Origin: REDI01 sp964586865
GTDB taxonomy: Bacteria > Myxococcota_A > UBA796 > GCA-2862545
Assembly: GCA_964586865.1 (NCBI GenBank)
Contig: CAZPJM010000108.1
Span: 1 to 14,731, forward strand
Reading direction: 5' to 3'
Length of the DNA: 14,731 nucleotides
Shown here piece by piece: positions 6,814-13,899 of the stretch; position 1 is the first letter of the stretch, and each line of letters begins with the position of its first letter. The translations under genes and the position numbers were made by a program. A model generated the notes under the pieces. The model worked only from the letters and a program-made list of their open reading frames with translations. It did not search any database and was not told where the DNA came from.

Positions 6814-7347
6814 TCAGGCCGACTTGCCGGCCTTGAGGTACACGTACTCACCGACGTACCGGACACCCTTGCCCTTGTAGTGGTCGGGCTCGCGGTAGCT
6901 GCGGATCTTGGCGGCGACGTGACCGACGAGCTGCTTGTCGACGCCAGCCACGGTGATGCGGTTCTGCTTGTCCACCGAGATGTCGATGCCGTCGGGAATC
7001 GCGTACTCGATGGGGTGGGAGTAGCCCAGGTTCAGGACCAGGTTCTTGCCCCGCACGTCGGCGCGGTAGCCGATGCCCTGGATCTCGAGGTCCTTGCTGA
7101 AGCCCTTGGTGACGCCGTCGACCATGTTCTGGATCAGCGCGCGCATCAGGCCGTGGTTGGCCTTCGCCTGCTTGATCTCGGCGGTGCGACGGACGTTGAG
7201 GGTCTTGTCGTCGAAGTCGATCTCGACGTGTTCCACGACGGCCTGCGAGAGCTGCCCCTTGGGCCCCTTCACCGACACCTCGCCGTCCTTGACGGAGATG
7301 GTGACGCCGTCGGGGATGCTGACGGGCTGACGTCCAATACGCGACAT
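6814..7347 (-). CDS. rplF: 50S ribosomal protein L6
   Basis: Large-subunit protein near the factor-binding site, built of two repeated alpha/beta domains. Seen: MSRIGRQPVSIPDGVTISV, VSVKGPKGQLS, RALIQNMVDGVTKGFSKDLEIQGIGYRA, and the signature PDHYKGKGVRYVGEYVYLKAGK at the C-terminus. It has 177 residues, the family norm. It follows rpsH after 12 nt and precedes rplR by 13 nt, the classical spc order. Confidence 0.99.
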   Translation of the reverse strand: MSRIGRQPVSIPDGVTISVKDGEVSVKGPKGQLSQAVVEHVEIDFDDKTLNVRRTAEIKQAKANHGLMRALIQNMVDGVTKGFSKDLEIQGIGYRADVRGKNLVLNLGYSHPIEYAIPDGIDISVDKQNRITVAGVDKQLVGHVAAKIRSYREPDHYKGKGVRYVGEYVYLKAGKSA

Positions 7348-7359
7348 GATGGCTCCCGC

Positions 7360-7758
7360 TTACCAGACCTTGCAGAGGACTTCGCCACCGATCCCGGCCT
7401 GGCGGGCCTGATGGTCGGTGAGCACGCCCCGGGGGGTGGTGAGGATGGCGACGCCGAGGCCATTGCGGACCCGGGGGATGTCGTCCTTGCCGACGTACAC
7501 CCGCCGCCCGGGCTTGCTCACCCGGTGGAGGCCGCGGATGATGCCCTTGGACTCCTCGTCATACTTGAGGAACACCTTGACCTTGCCGTGCGCCCGGCCG
7601 GGCGTCTCGACGTAGCCCTCGATGAACCCCTCGTGCTTGAGGATGCGGATGACGCCGAGCTTCAGGTTGGAGCGCGGGATGACGACGGCGCTGTGGCCGG
7701 CCATCTGGGCGTTCCTGATCCGCGTCAGCATGTCCGCGATGGGGTCGGTCATACCCAT
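7360..7758 (-). CDS. rpsH: 30S ribosomal protein S8
   Basis: Central-domain 16S rRNA-binding protein, and in E. coli the translational repressor of the spc operon. Its 132 residues begin MGMTDPIADMLTRIRNAQ and include KVFLKYDEESKGIIRGLHRVSKPGRRVYV, VRNGLGVAILTTPRGVLTDHQAR and the C-terminal GIGGEVLCKVW, all typical. The ATG at 7758 has GGAGAG six nt upstream; an ATG at 7752 is also in frame but less well spaced. It lies 54 nt after rplE with a strong hairpin between, and the usual rpsN gene is missing from that gap. Confidence 0.98.
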   Translation of the reverse strand: MGMTDPIADMLTRIRNAQMAGHSAVVIPRSNLKLGVIRILKHEGFIEGYVETPGRAHGKVKVFLKYDEESKGIIRGLHRVSKPGRRVYVGKDDIPRVRNGLGVAILTTPRGVLTDHQARQAGIGGEVLCKVW

Positions 7759-7777
7759 GGAAGTCTCTCCACACTGC

Positions 7778-7800
7778 TGGGGGTCACTCTGCGACCCCCA
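7778..7800 (-). promoter_or_regulatory. Strong hairpin between rplE and rpsH
   Basis: A perfect 8-bp GC-rich inverted repeat (TGGGGGTC / GACCCCCA) with a 7-nt loop occupies the middle of the 54-nt rplE-rpsH gap, ending about 19 nt before the rpsH start codon. There is no U-tract. It sits where rpsN normally lies. Possible roles are a translational control site for rpsH, an RNase processing site, or partial attenuation. Confidence 0.5.
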
Positions 7801-7812
7801 AGTGGTCCGGAA

Positions 7813-8364
<552 letters not shown>

Positions 8365-8372
8365 GGTCGACC

Positions 8373-8702
8373 TCAGACGTTGTCGATGGCTTCGCGGGTC
8401 TTCCGGTCCACCCGGACCTTCTTCCCGTCGATGACCTCGTAGGCGACCTTGACCTTCCGGCCGTCGGCGCCTCCGACCCAGAGCGCGACGTTCGAGATGT
8501 CGATGGGCATCTCCTTCTCGAAGATCCCACCGGGCTGGTCGCCGACAGGCTTCTGGTGCCGCTTCACGCGGGCCACACCCTCGACCACCACCTTTCGAGC
8601 CGCGGGGAGGACGCGCAGGACGCGACCACGGGCTCCCTTGTTCTTTCCGGCGGTGACGACGACGGTGTCGCCAGACCGGATTCGGCACTTCGCCTTGGAC
8701 AT
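8373..8702 (-). CDS. rplX: 50S ribosomal protein L24
   Basis: Assembly-initiating large-subunit protein at the rim of the exit tunnel. The 109-residue protein starts MSKAKCRIRSGDTVVVTAGK and carries the KOW motif (about residues 9-32, GDTVVVTAGKNKGARGRVL), then VEGVARVKRHQKP, GIFEKEMPIDISNVALWV and a basic end. The ATG at 8702 has AGGAG six nt upstream and gives the normal length; the reading frame stays open far upstream but that part is not protein-like. It lies between rplN (17 nt) and rplE (8 nt). Confidence 0.98.
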   Translation of the reverse strand: MSKAKCRIRSGDTVVVTAGKNKGARGRVLRVLPAARKVVVEGVARVKRHQKPVGDQPGGIFEKEMPIDISNVALWVGGADGRKVKVAYEVIDGKKVRVDRKTREAIDNV

Positions 8703-8719
8703 CGAAATCTCCTGGGTCC

Positions 8720-9088
8720 TCAGAGGACCTCGGGCGCCAGCGACACGATCTTCATGAAGCTCCGGGTGCGGAGCTCCCGAGCGACCGGGCCGAAGATGCG
8801 GGTACCGATAGGCGCGTTTTCCTTGTCGACCAGGACGGCGCTGTTCTTGTCGAACCGGATGTAGGAACCGTCGATGCGACGGATCTCCTTCCGCGTCCGG
8901 ACGATGACGGCGCGCGCCACCTGGCCCTTCTTGACCTTGCCGTTGGGGGCGGCGTCCTTGACGGACACCACGATGACGTCCCCGATCCCGGCGTACTTCC
9001 GCTTGGAACCACCGAGGACCTTGACGCACTTCACGCGCTTCGCGCCGGAGTTGTCGGCGACGTCGAGCACGCTCTCCATCTGGATCAT
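8720..9088 (-). CDS. rplN: 50S ribosomal protein L14
   Basis: Large-subunit interface protein that forms bridges with 16S rRNA and is the docking site of the silencing factor RsfS. The 122 residues match the family end to end: MIQMESVLDVADNSGAKRV, GIGDVIVVSVKDAAPNGKVKKGQV, ARAVIVRTRKEIRRIDGSYI, NAPIGTRIFGPVARELR and the terminal KIVSLAPEVL. Start ATG at 9088 with GGGAGGG just upstream. It sits 33 nt after rpsQ. Confidence 0.99.
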   Translation of the reverse strand: MIQMESVLDVADNSGAKRVKCVKVLGGSKRKYAGIGDVIVVSVKDAAPNGKVKKGQVARAVIVRTRKEIRRIDGSYIRFDKNSAVLVDKENAPIGTRIFGPVARELRTRSFMKIVSLAPEVL

Positions 9089-9121
9089 GGAACCCTCCCG
9101 AGGGGCGTCGTGGGGACGACG

Positions 9122-9382
9122 TCAGTTGGCGCGGCGCTCGATGACGACCCACCGCTTGGTGCGCGACAGGGGACGCGACTCCTGGATGACGACGGTGTCG
9201 TTCACCGAGCACGCGTTCTCTTCGTCGTGGGCCTTGAAGTTCTTCCGGCGGCTGACGTACTTGTGGTACTTGGGGTGCTTGATCCGACGCGTGACCTGGA
9301 CCGTGACGGTCTTGTCCATCTTGTCGGAGACGACCGTTCCCACGAGCACACGACGGCCGGACTTGTTCTCTTCGGTCGCCAT
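9122..9382 (-). CDS. rpsQ: 30S ribosomal protein S17
   Basis: Primary 16S rRNA-binding protein with an OB fold, important for early 30S assembly. The 86-residue sequence has RRVLVGTVVSDKMDKTVTV, RRIKHPKYHKYVSRRKNFKAHDE, and NDTVVIQESRPLSRTKRWVV, all typical. The ATG at 9382 has GAGGG five nt upstream. An in-frame extension reaching 9499 is open but looks like spacer read-through. Unusually for this operon, it is separated from rpmC by 184 nt holding three hairpins. Confidence 0.98.
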   Translation of the reverse strand: MATEENKSGRRVLVGTVVSDKMDKTVTVQVTRRIKHPKYHKYVSRRKNFKAHDEENACSVNDTVVIQESRPLSRTKRWVVIERRAN

Positions 9383-9395
9383 GGGACCCTCTTGT

Positions 9396-9557
9396 CCACC
9401 CGGGCGAACCCCGGACGGTTGTCGATGAATGCAGTAGTTGGCGCGAAGGTCTCCCACCCTGACGGGCAGGACGCTCCGCGACATGGCCCATGCCAGCACC
9501 GCCGCGGTGACGCGATGGTGCCCAGAGCGCAGGAGCGCTGCCGACCGACCGGCCGGC
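9396..9557 (-). promoter_or_regulatory. Structured spacer between rpmC and rpsQ
   Basis: In a block where most other gaps are under 35 nt, this 184-nt spacer (9383-9566) holds three inverted repeats on the minus strand: 9540-9557 (7 bp with one G-U, loop GGTC), 9526-9539 (5 bp, AGCGC/GCGCT, loop TCCT) and 9396-9418 (9 bp with two G-U pairs, loop GTTCG), the last ending 14 nt before the rpsQ ATG. No U-tract follows any of them and I see no convincing promoter. It probably marks a control point separating the S10-like block from the spc-like block. Confidence 0.45.
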
Positions 9558-9566
9558 CCCGCGCTC

Positions 9567-9899
9567 TTACTCGTTCGGCTTCAGCTTGTCAACGATTCCC
9601 TTCAGGAAGCCGCCACGCTCCTCCTGGGGAGCGGCCTCGGCGCCGGTGGAATCGGGGACGAAGCTGGACCGATGCTGCCGGATGAGGCTGTCCTTGGGCA
9701 TGTCCTGCTCGAGCTCACGGCGTCGCGCCTCGGTCTTGATCCGGGCGATGTCCTTCCGCATCTCGCGAAGGGCGGCGGTGTTCTCGAGCTGGCCCATGCT
9801 GTGGTCGAAGCGGGCCTTCACGAGCTCGCGCTCGACCCGGAACAGCTGATGCGTCAGCTCCTGGTCGGACAGGCTCTTGATCTCGTTCGCGGTGGCCAT
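9567..9899 (-). CDS. rpmC: 50S ribosomal protein L29 with C-terminal extension
   Basis: Exit-tunnel-rim protein that with L23 forms the docking platform for trigger factor, SRP and the Sec translocon. The core (about residues 5-66) is two helices with the family wording LSDQELTHQLFRVERELVKARF, GQLENTAALREMRKDIARIKTEARRRE. Usual L29 ends here at 60-75 residues, but this one runs to 110. The extra part (about 67-110) is polar, then ends in GGFLKGIVDKLKPNE, which could form a short amphipathic helix. The start overlaps the rplP stop by one base (TGATG), implying coupled translation. Confidence 0.96.
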   Translation of the reverse strand: MATANEIKSLSDQELTHQLFRVERELVKARFDHSMGQLENTAALREMRKDIARIKTEARRRELEQDMPKDSLIRQHRSSFVPDSTGAEAAPQEERGGFLKGIVDKLKPNE

Positions 9900-10318
9900 C
9901 AGATGATCTCCTCGCCCCGCATGACGAAGCGGGTGCCGACCGAGAGCTTGTGGCCGGCGAGGCGGAAGGCCTCGCGGGCGACATGCTCGGGGACGCCGTC
10001 GAGCTCGTAGAGAATCCGCCCGGGCTTCACGACCGCGACCCAGTGGTCGGGGCCGCTCTTGCCCTTACCCATACGGGTCTCGGCCGGCTTCTTCGAGATG
10101 GGCTTGTCGGGGAAGATCCGGATCCAGACCTTTCCACCGCGCTTCACGTAGCGGGTCATGGCGATACGGGCCGCCTCGATCTGCCGCGAGGTGACGCGAC
10201 CGCAGGTGGTGGCCTGCAGGCCGTAGTCACCGAAGGAGATGTCACTCCCGCGGTAGGCAAAGCCCCTCATCCGGCCCTTCTGGACCTTCCTGCGACGAAC
10301 GCGCTTGGGCGCAAGCAT
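9899..10318 (-). CDS. rplP: 50S ribosomal protein L16
   Basis: Large-subunit protein that contacts the A-site tRNA elbow and helps complete the peptidyl-transferase region. The 139 residues include MLAPKRVRRRKVQKGRMRGF, FGDYGLQATTCGRVTSRQIEAARIA, VWIRIFPDKPISKKPAETRMGKGKG-like text (here R82 of TRMGKGKSG aligns with the hydroxylated Arg of E. coli), and HKLSVGTRFVMR. Length is standard. It follows rpsC after 18 nt and overlaps rpmC by one base. Confidence 0.98.
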   Translation of the reverse strand: MLAPKRVRRRKVQKGRMRGFAYRGSDISFGDYGLQATTCGRVTSRQIEAARIAMTRYVKRGGKVWIRIFPDKPISKKPAETRMGKGKSGPDHWVAVVKPGRILYELDGVPEHVAREAFRLAGHKLSVGTRFVMRGEEII

Positions 10319-10336
10319 GATGTACTCCTTGGAGGC

Positions 10337-10981
10337 TCAGCCCTGGCGGCGTTCGCCGGGCATGATCTCACCCTTGAAGATCCAGACCTTGACGCCGATG
10401 ACGCCGTAGGTGGTCTTGGCCTCGGCCAGACCGAAATCGACGTCCGCGCGAAGGGTGTGCAGCGGGACGCGACCCTCGAGGTACCACTCGCGGCGAGACA
10501 TCTCGGCGCCACCGAGGCGCCCGCCGCACATGACCTTGATGCCCTTGGCCCCGGCACGCTTGGCCGAGGTGAGGGCCTTCTTCATGGCGCGTCGGAAGCT
10601 GACACGCTTGACGAGCTGCTGGGCGATGTTCTCGGCGACCAGGACGGCGTCGGTCTCCTGCTTGCGGACCTCCATCACGGTCACGTAGACCTCGGTGGAC
10701 GCCATCTTCTGGAGCTCACCGCGCAGGACCTCGAGCCCGGTGGTCCGCTTGCCGAGGATGATCCCGGGCTTGGCGGCGTGGACGAACACCTTCGCCTTGT
10801 TGGCGGCGCGCTCGATCACGATCCGGGAGACCCCGGCGTTCCGCAGCTTGTGCTTGACGTGCTTGCGGATGCGGAGGTCCTCCTCGAGGTAGCGGCCGTA
10901 GTCCTTCTCGGCGTACCAGTTGGAGTCCCAGCCCCGGGTCACGCCGACGCGGAAGCCGATCGGGTTGATCTTCTGTCCCAT
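10337..10981 (-). CDS. rpsC: 30S ribosomal protein S3
   Basis: Head protein at the mRNA entry channel, contributing to mRNA unwinding with S4 and S5. The 214-residue protein starts MGQKINPIGFRVGVTRGWDS and ends with the typical C-terminal domain GAKGIKVMCGGRLGGAEMSRREWYLEGRVPLHTLRADVDFG...TTYGVIGVKVWIFKGE. The KH domain reads PGIILGKRTTGLEVLR, where E. coli has GKKG for the GXXG loop, so the second loop glycine is replaced by Thr. The ATG at 10981 gives the standard length; the longer open frame upstream overlaps rplV. Seven nt separate it from rplV. Confidence 0.98.
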   Translation of the reverse strand: MGQKINPIGFRVGVTRGWDSNWYAEKDYGRYLEEDLRIRKHVKHKLRNAGVSRIVIERAANKAKVFVHAAKPGIILGKRTTGLEVLRGELQKMASTEVYVTVMEVRKQETDAVLVAENIAQQLVKRVSFRRAMKKALTSAKRAGAKGIKVMCGGRLGGAEMSRREWYLEGRVPLHTLRADVDFGLAEAKTTYGVIGVKVWIFKGEIMPGERRQG

Positions 10982-10988
10982 GCTTTCC

Positions 10989-11336
10989 TCACCGAGTGCC
11001 GAGCACGACCTGGATGTGACTGGTCTTCTTCTGGATGCGGGTCGCACGCCCCTGGGCGCGCGGGCGGAAGCGACGAAGGCTGGGGCCCTCGTCGACCGTG
11101 ATCGTCTTGATGTAGAGCTCGTCGACGTCGAGATCGTCACCCGTGGAGTCTGCGGAGTGCTCCGCGTTGGCCACCGCGCTCTCCACGAGCTTGCGGATCA
11201 TGGGGGCCGACTTCTTCCGGGTGAAGGCCAGGACCTCGACGGCCTCGGCCACATCGAGCCCGCGCACCAGGTCCGCCACGAGGCGGGCCTTCTGCGCGGA
11301 GACGCGGGCGAACTTGAGCTTGGCGGTACTTTCCAT
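10989..11336 (-). CDS. rplV: 50S ribosomal protein L22
   Basis: Its extended beta-hairpin lines the constriction of the exit tunnel together with L4, while the globular part sits at the tunnel rim. The 115 residues show KFARVSAQKARLVADLVRGL, EAVEVLAFTRKKSAPMIRKLVESAVANAEH, then the hairpin PSLRRFRPRAQGRATRIQKK and the end SHIQVVLG. Of two adjacent ATG codons (11339, 11336), the second is better spaced from GGAGG and is used. It follows rpsS after nine nt. Confidence 0.98.
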   Translation of the reverse strand: MESTAKLKFARVSAQKARLVADLVRGLDVAEAVEVLAFTRKKSAPMIRKLVESAVANAEHSADSTGDDLDVDELYIKTITVDEGPSLRRFRPRAQGRATRIQKKTSHIQVVLGTR

Positions 11337-11345
11337 CATGCCCTC

Positions 11346-11621
11346 CTACCGCTTCGCCTTGCGGTCCGCGGCGTGGCCGCGGAAGGTGCGGGTAGGCGCG
11401 AACTCGCCGAGCTTGTGACCGATCATCTGCTCGGTCACGTAGACCGGGATGAACTGGTGACCATTGTGCACGGCGAAGGTGAGCCCGATCATGTCGGGGC
11501 TGATGGTCGAACGACGGCTCCAGGTGGTGATCACCTTGTTGGAGCCGGACTCACGAGCGACGCGCACCTTCTTCCGGAGGGAAGGATCGATGAACGGGCC
11601 CTTGATGATGGAGCGTGCCAT
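11346..11621 (-). CDS. rpsS: 30S ribosomal protein S19
   Basis: Head protein that pairs with S13 near the A and P sites. The 91-residue sequence is canonical: MARSIIKGPFIDPSLRKKV, TTWSRRSTISPDMIGLTFAVHNG (split across about residues 32-54), QFIPVYVTEQMIGHKLGEFAPTR and TFRGHAADRKAKR. Length is the family norm. It lies between rplB (11 nt) and rplV (9 nt). Confidence 0.99.
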   Translation of the reverse strand: MARSIIKGPFIDPSLRKKVRVARESGSNKVITTWSRRSTISPDMIGLTFAVHNGHQFIPVYVTEQMIGHKLGEFAPTRTFRGHAADRKAKR

Positions 11622-11632
11622 GGGTGCCTCCC

Positions 11633-12457
11633 CTAGTTCCGGCGCTTGACGATGAAGCGGGAGGAAGTCTTCCGCTTGTTGCGGGTGCGGTAGCCCTTGG
11701 TGGGCTTGCCCCAGGGGGTGACGGGGTGACGGCCCTTGGCGCGTCCCTCACCACCACCGTGGGGGTGGTCGACCGGGTTCATGGCGGTGCCGCGCACGGT
11801 GGGACGGATGCCCATCCAGCGCTTGCGGCCGGCCTTCCCGATCTTGATGTTCTCGTGCGAGACGTTGCCGACCTGACCGATGGTCGCGCGGTTCTTGCCC
11901 CAGACCTGGCGGAGCTCGCCGGAGGGCAGGCGGAGCAGCACGTAGCCACCCTCCTTCGCCATGACCTGGGCATACGCGCCCGCCGAGCGGCAGAGCTGCC
12001 CGCCGCGGCCGCGGCTCAGCTCCACGTTGTGGACCCAGGTGCCGAGGGGGATGGCCTCGAGCGTCATGCAGTTGCCCGGCGTGTAGTCGGCGTCGTCGTC
12101 CGTGACGACCGAGTCACCGACCTTCAGCCCGACGGGATGCAGGATGTAGCGCTTCTCGCCGTCTGCGAAGTGGATGAGGGCGATGTTGGCCGAGCGGTTC
12201 GGGTCGTACTCGACCGAGGCGACCTTGCCCCGGACACCGACCTTGTCGCGCCGGAAGTCGATAATGCGGTAGCGACGCTTGTGGCCGCCGCCCCGATGTC
12301 GGACCGTGATCCGACCCCGGTTGTTCCGACCGCCCGACTTGGGCGCGGATTCGACCAGGGAACGCTCGGGGTCGTTGCCCTTGGTGATCTCCGCGAAGTC
12401 CGACACGGTCATGAACCGGCGGCCATCGGAGGTCGGCTTGAACTTCTTCACAGCCAT
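11633..12457 (-). CDS. rplB: 50S ribosomal protein L2
   Basis: One of the largest and most conserved large-subunit proteins, needed for subunit association and the peptidyl-transferase centre. Its 274 residues include KFKPTSDGRRFMTVSDF, GGRNNRGRITVRHRGGGHKRRYR (about residues 42-64), GLKVGDSVV, LRLPSGELRQVW, and near the C-terminus the hallmark NPVDHPHGGGEGR with the His pair at about 231 and 233, equivalent to the region of E. coli H229. Length matches E. coli (273). It is seven nt after rplW. Confidence 0.99.
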   Translation of the reverse strand: MAVKKFKPTSDGRRFMTVSDFAEITKGNDPERSLVESAPKSGGRNNRGRITVRHRGGGHKRRYRIIDFRRDKVGVRGKVASVEYDPNRSANIALIHFADGEKRYILHPVGLKVGDSVVTDDDADYTPGNCMTLEAIPLGTWVHNVELSRGRGGQLCRSAGAYAQVMAKEGGYVLLRLPSGELRQVWGKNRATIGQVGNVSHENIKIGKAGRKRWMGIRPTVRGTAMNPVDHPHGGGEGRAKGRHPVTPWGKPTKGYRTRNKRKTSSRFIVKRRN

Positions 12458-12464
12458 GGTTGCC

Positions 12465-12749
12465 TCAGGCCTCGTAGATGTTGATGGAATGGCCGTCGGC
12501 CAGCTTGACGTAGGCCTTCTTCCAGTTGGACCGCTTGGCGATGCGACGGCCGAAGCGCTTGACCTTGCCGCGCATCACCATGGTTCGAACCGACTCCACG
12601 CGAACGCCGTAGAACGACTCGATGGCGCGCTTGATCTGGATCTTGTTGGCCTTGAGCCCGACCTCGAACGCGTAGGTCGCGTCGGTTCCGAGGTTGGTGG
12701 TGCTCTTCTCGGTGACGAGCGGCCGAACGAGGATGTCCTTGAGTTCCAT
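12465..12749 (-). CDS. rplW: 50S ribosomal protein L23
   Basis: Exit-tunnel protein and main docking site for trigger factor and SRP. The 94 residues show MELKDILVRPLVTEKST, YAFEVGLKANKIQIKRAIESFYGVRVESVRTM and the basic end KRFGRRIAKRSNWKKAYVKL. The ATG at 12749 is one nt past the rplD stop, so the two are likely translationally coupled. A longer reading into rplD is not conserved and is rejected. Length is typical, with no extension, unlike L29 and L17 in this genome. Confidence 0.98.
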   Translation of the reverse strand: MELKDILVRPLVTEKSTTNLGTDATYAFEVGLKANKIQIKRAIESFYGVRVESVRTMVMRGKVKRFGRRIAKRSNWKKAYVKLADGHSINIYEA

Positions 12750-12750
12750 G

Positions 12751-13374
12751 TCAGCCCCCGAGCCGCTGGGTGAGAGCCTCGGCCGCGGCCCTGGTGAGCA
12801 CCAGGGTCCGGCGGTGGAGGACATCGCGGACGTTGACGCCCTCGACGGGCAGGTAGGTCACGTTCGGGAGGTTCCGAGCAGACAGGGCGACCTTCTCGTC
12901 ACGCTCGTGCATGACGAGGAGGGCGTCCTCGAGCTCGAAGGTCTCCAGGAACTGCTTGACCAGGCGGGTCTTGATCTCGGGGAGCTCGAGGTCATCGAGG
13001 ATGACCACCGAGCCCTCGGTGACCCGCTTGGAGAGCGCGCCGCGAAGGGCCGCGCGCCGAACCTTCTTGTTGAGCTTGAAGGCGTAGCTCCGGGGGGTGG
13101 GGCCATGGACGACGCCGCCCCCGCGCCACTGGGGCGAGCGGATGGAGCCCTGCCGGGCACGCCCGGTCCCCTTCTGGCGCCACGGCTTGCGGCCGCCGCC
13201 CCGGACCTGGGCGCGACCCTTGGCCTTGTGGGTACCCTGGCGCTTCTTCGCGAGCTGGTAGCGCACCGTGGCGAAGAGGATCTCCTCCTTCACGGGGGCA
13301 GCGAAGACCGCGTCGCTGAGAGCGAGCTCGTCGACCTTCTCGCGGCTCTGGTTGTAGACATCGACCGTCGGCAT
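12751..13374 (-). CDS. rplD: 50S ribosomal protein L4
   Basis: Lines the exit-tunnel constriction and, in E. coli, represses the S10 operon by binding its leader RNA. The 207-residue protein has the extended loop KAKGRAQVRGGGRKPWRQKG, then TGRARQGSIRSPQWRGGGVVHGP (together about residues 50-92), and the C-terminal VILDDLELPEIKTRLVKQFL...VNVRDVLHRRTLVLTRAAAEAL. Length is normal. The ATG at 13374 with GGAGG upstream is used. It follows rpsJ by only 16 nt; rplC, normally between them, is absent. Confidence 0.98.
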   Translation of the reverse strand: MPTVDVYNQSREKVDELALSDAVFAAPVKEEILFATVRYQLAKKRQGTHKAKGRAQVRGGGRKPWRQKGTGRARQGSIRSPQWRGGGVVHGPTPRSYAFKLNKKVRRAALRGALSKRVTEGSVVILDDLELPEIKTRLVKQFLETFELEDALLVMHERDEKVALSARNLPNVTYLPVEGVNVRDVLHRRTLVLTRAAAEALTQRLGG

Positions 13375-13390
13375 GGGGCCTCCGCGCTGT

Positions 13391-13705
<315 letters not shown>

Positions 13706-13718
13706 GGTCGGACCCTTG

Positions 13719-13734
13719 GGCCCCGTGCGGGGCC
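13719..13734 (-). promoter_or_regulatory. GC hairpin in front of the rpsJ ribosome-binding site
   Basis: A perfect 6-bp inverted repeat (GGCCCC / GGGGCC) with a 4-nt loop ends 13 nt before the rpsJ start codon, directly abutting the AAGGG ribosome-binding site. In E. coli the S10 leader carries hairpins through which L4 represses the operon. A similar role here is only a guess. No sigma-70 promoter is evident in the spacer. Confidence 0.4.
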
Positions 13735-13874
13735 TGGTTCGTGGACAGAAGGGCGCGCAGCCCACAGGCAGAGCCCGAGGGGAGCGCCAGGACCGCACAT
13801 GGCGGCCCGGGGGGGCGGGCGACGCGCCTCGTCGTGCGCGCGACCGCGACGTTCTTCAGGGAAGGAGAGAGCGA

Positions 13875-13892
13875 GGCGCCCGAGGGGGCGCC
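13875..13892 (-). terminator. Terminator-like hairpin after rpsG
   Basis: A perfect 7-bp inverted repeat (GGCGCCC / GGGCGCC, loop CCTC) begins seven nt after the rpsG stop and is followed on the minus strand by a C/T-rich tract (TCGCTCTCTCCTTCCCT). It resembles an intrinsic terminator with a weak U-tract, and may separate rpsL-rpsG from the rpsJ unit. Confidence 0.5.
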
Positions 13893-13899
13893 GGATCCA

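Noticed and set aside
9383..9499. 39-codon in-frame extension upstream of rpsQ
   Set aside because: Not like any S17 N-terminus; the ATG at 9382 has a good ribosome-binding site and gives the family length.
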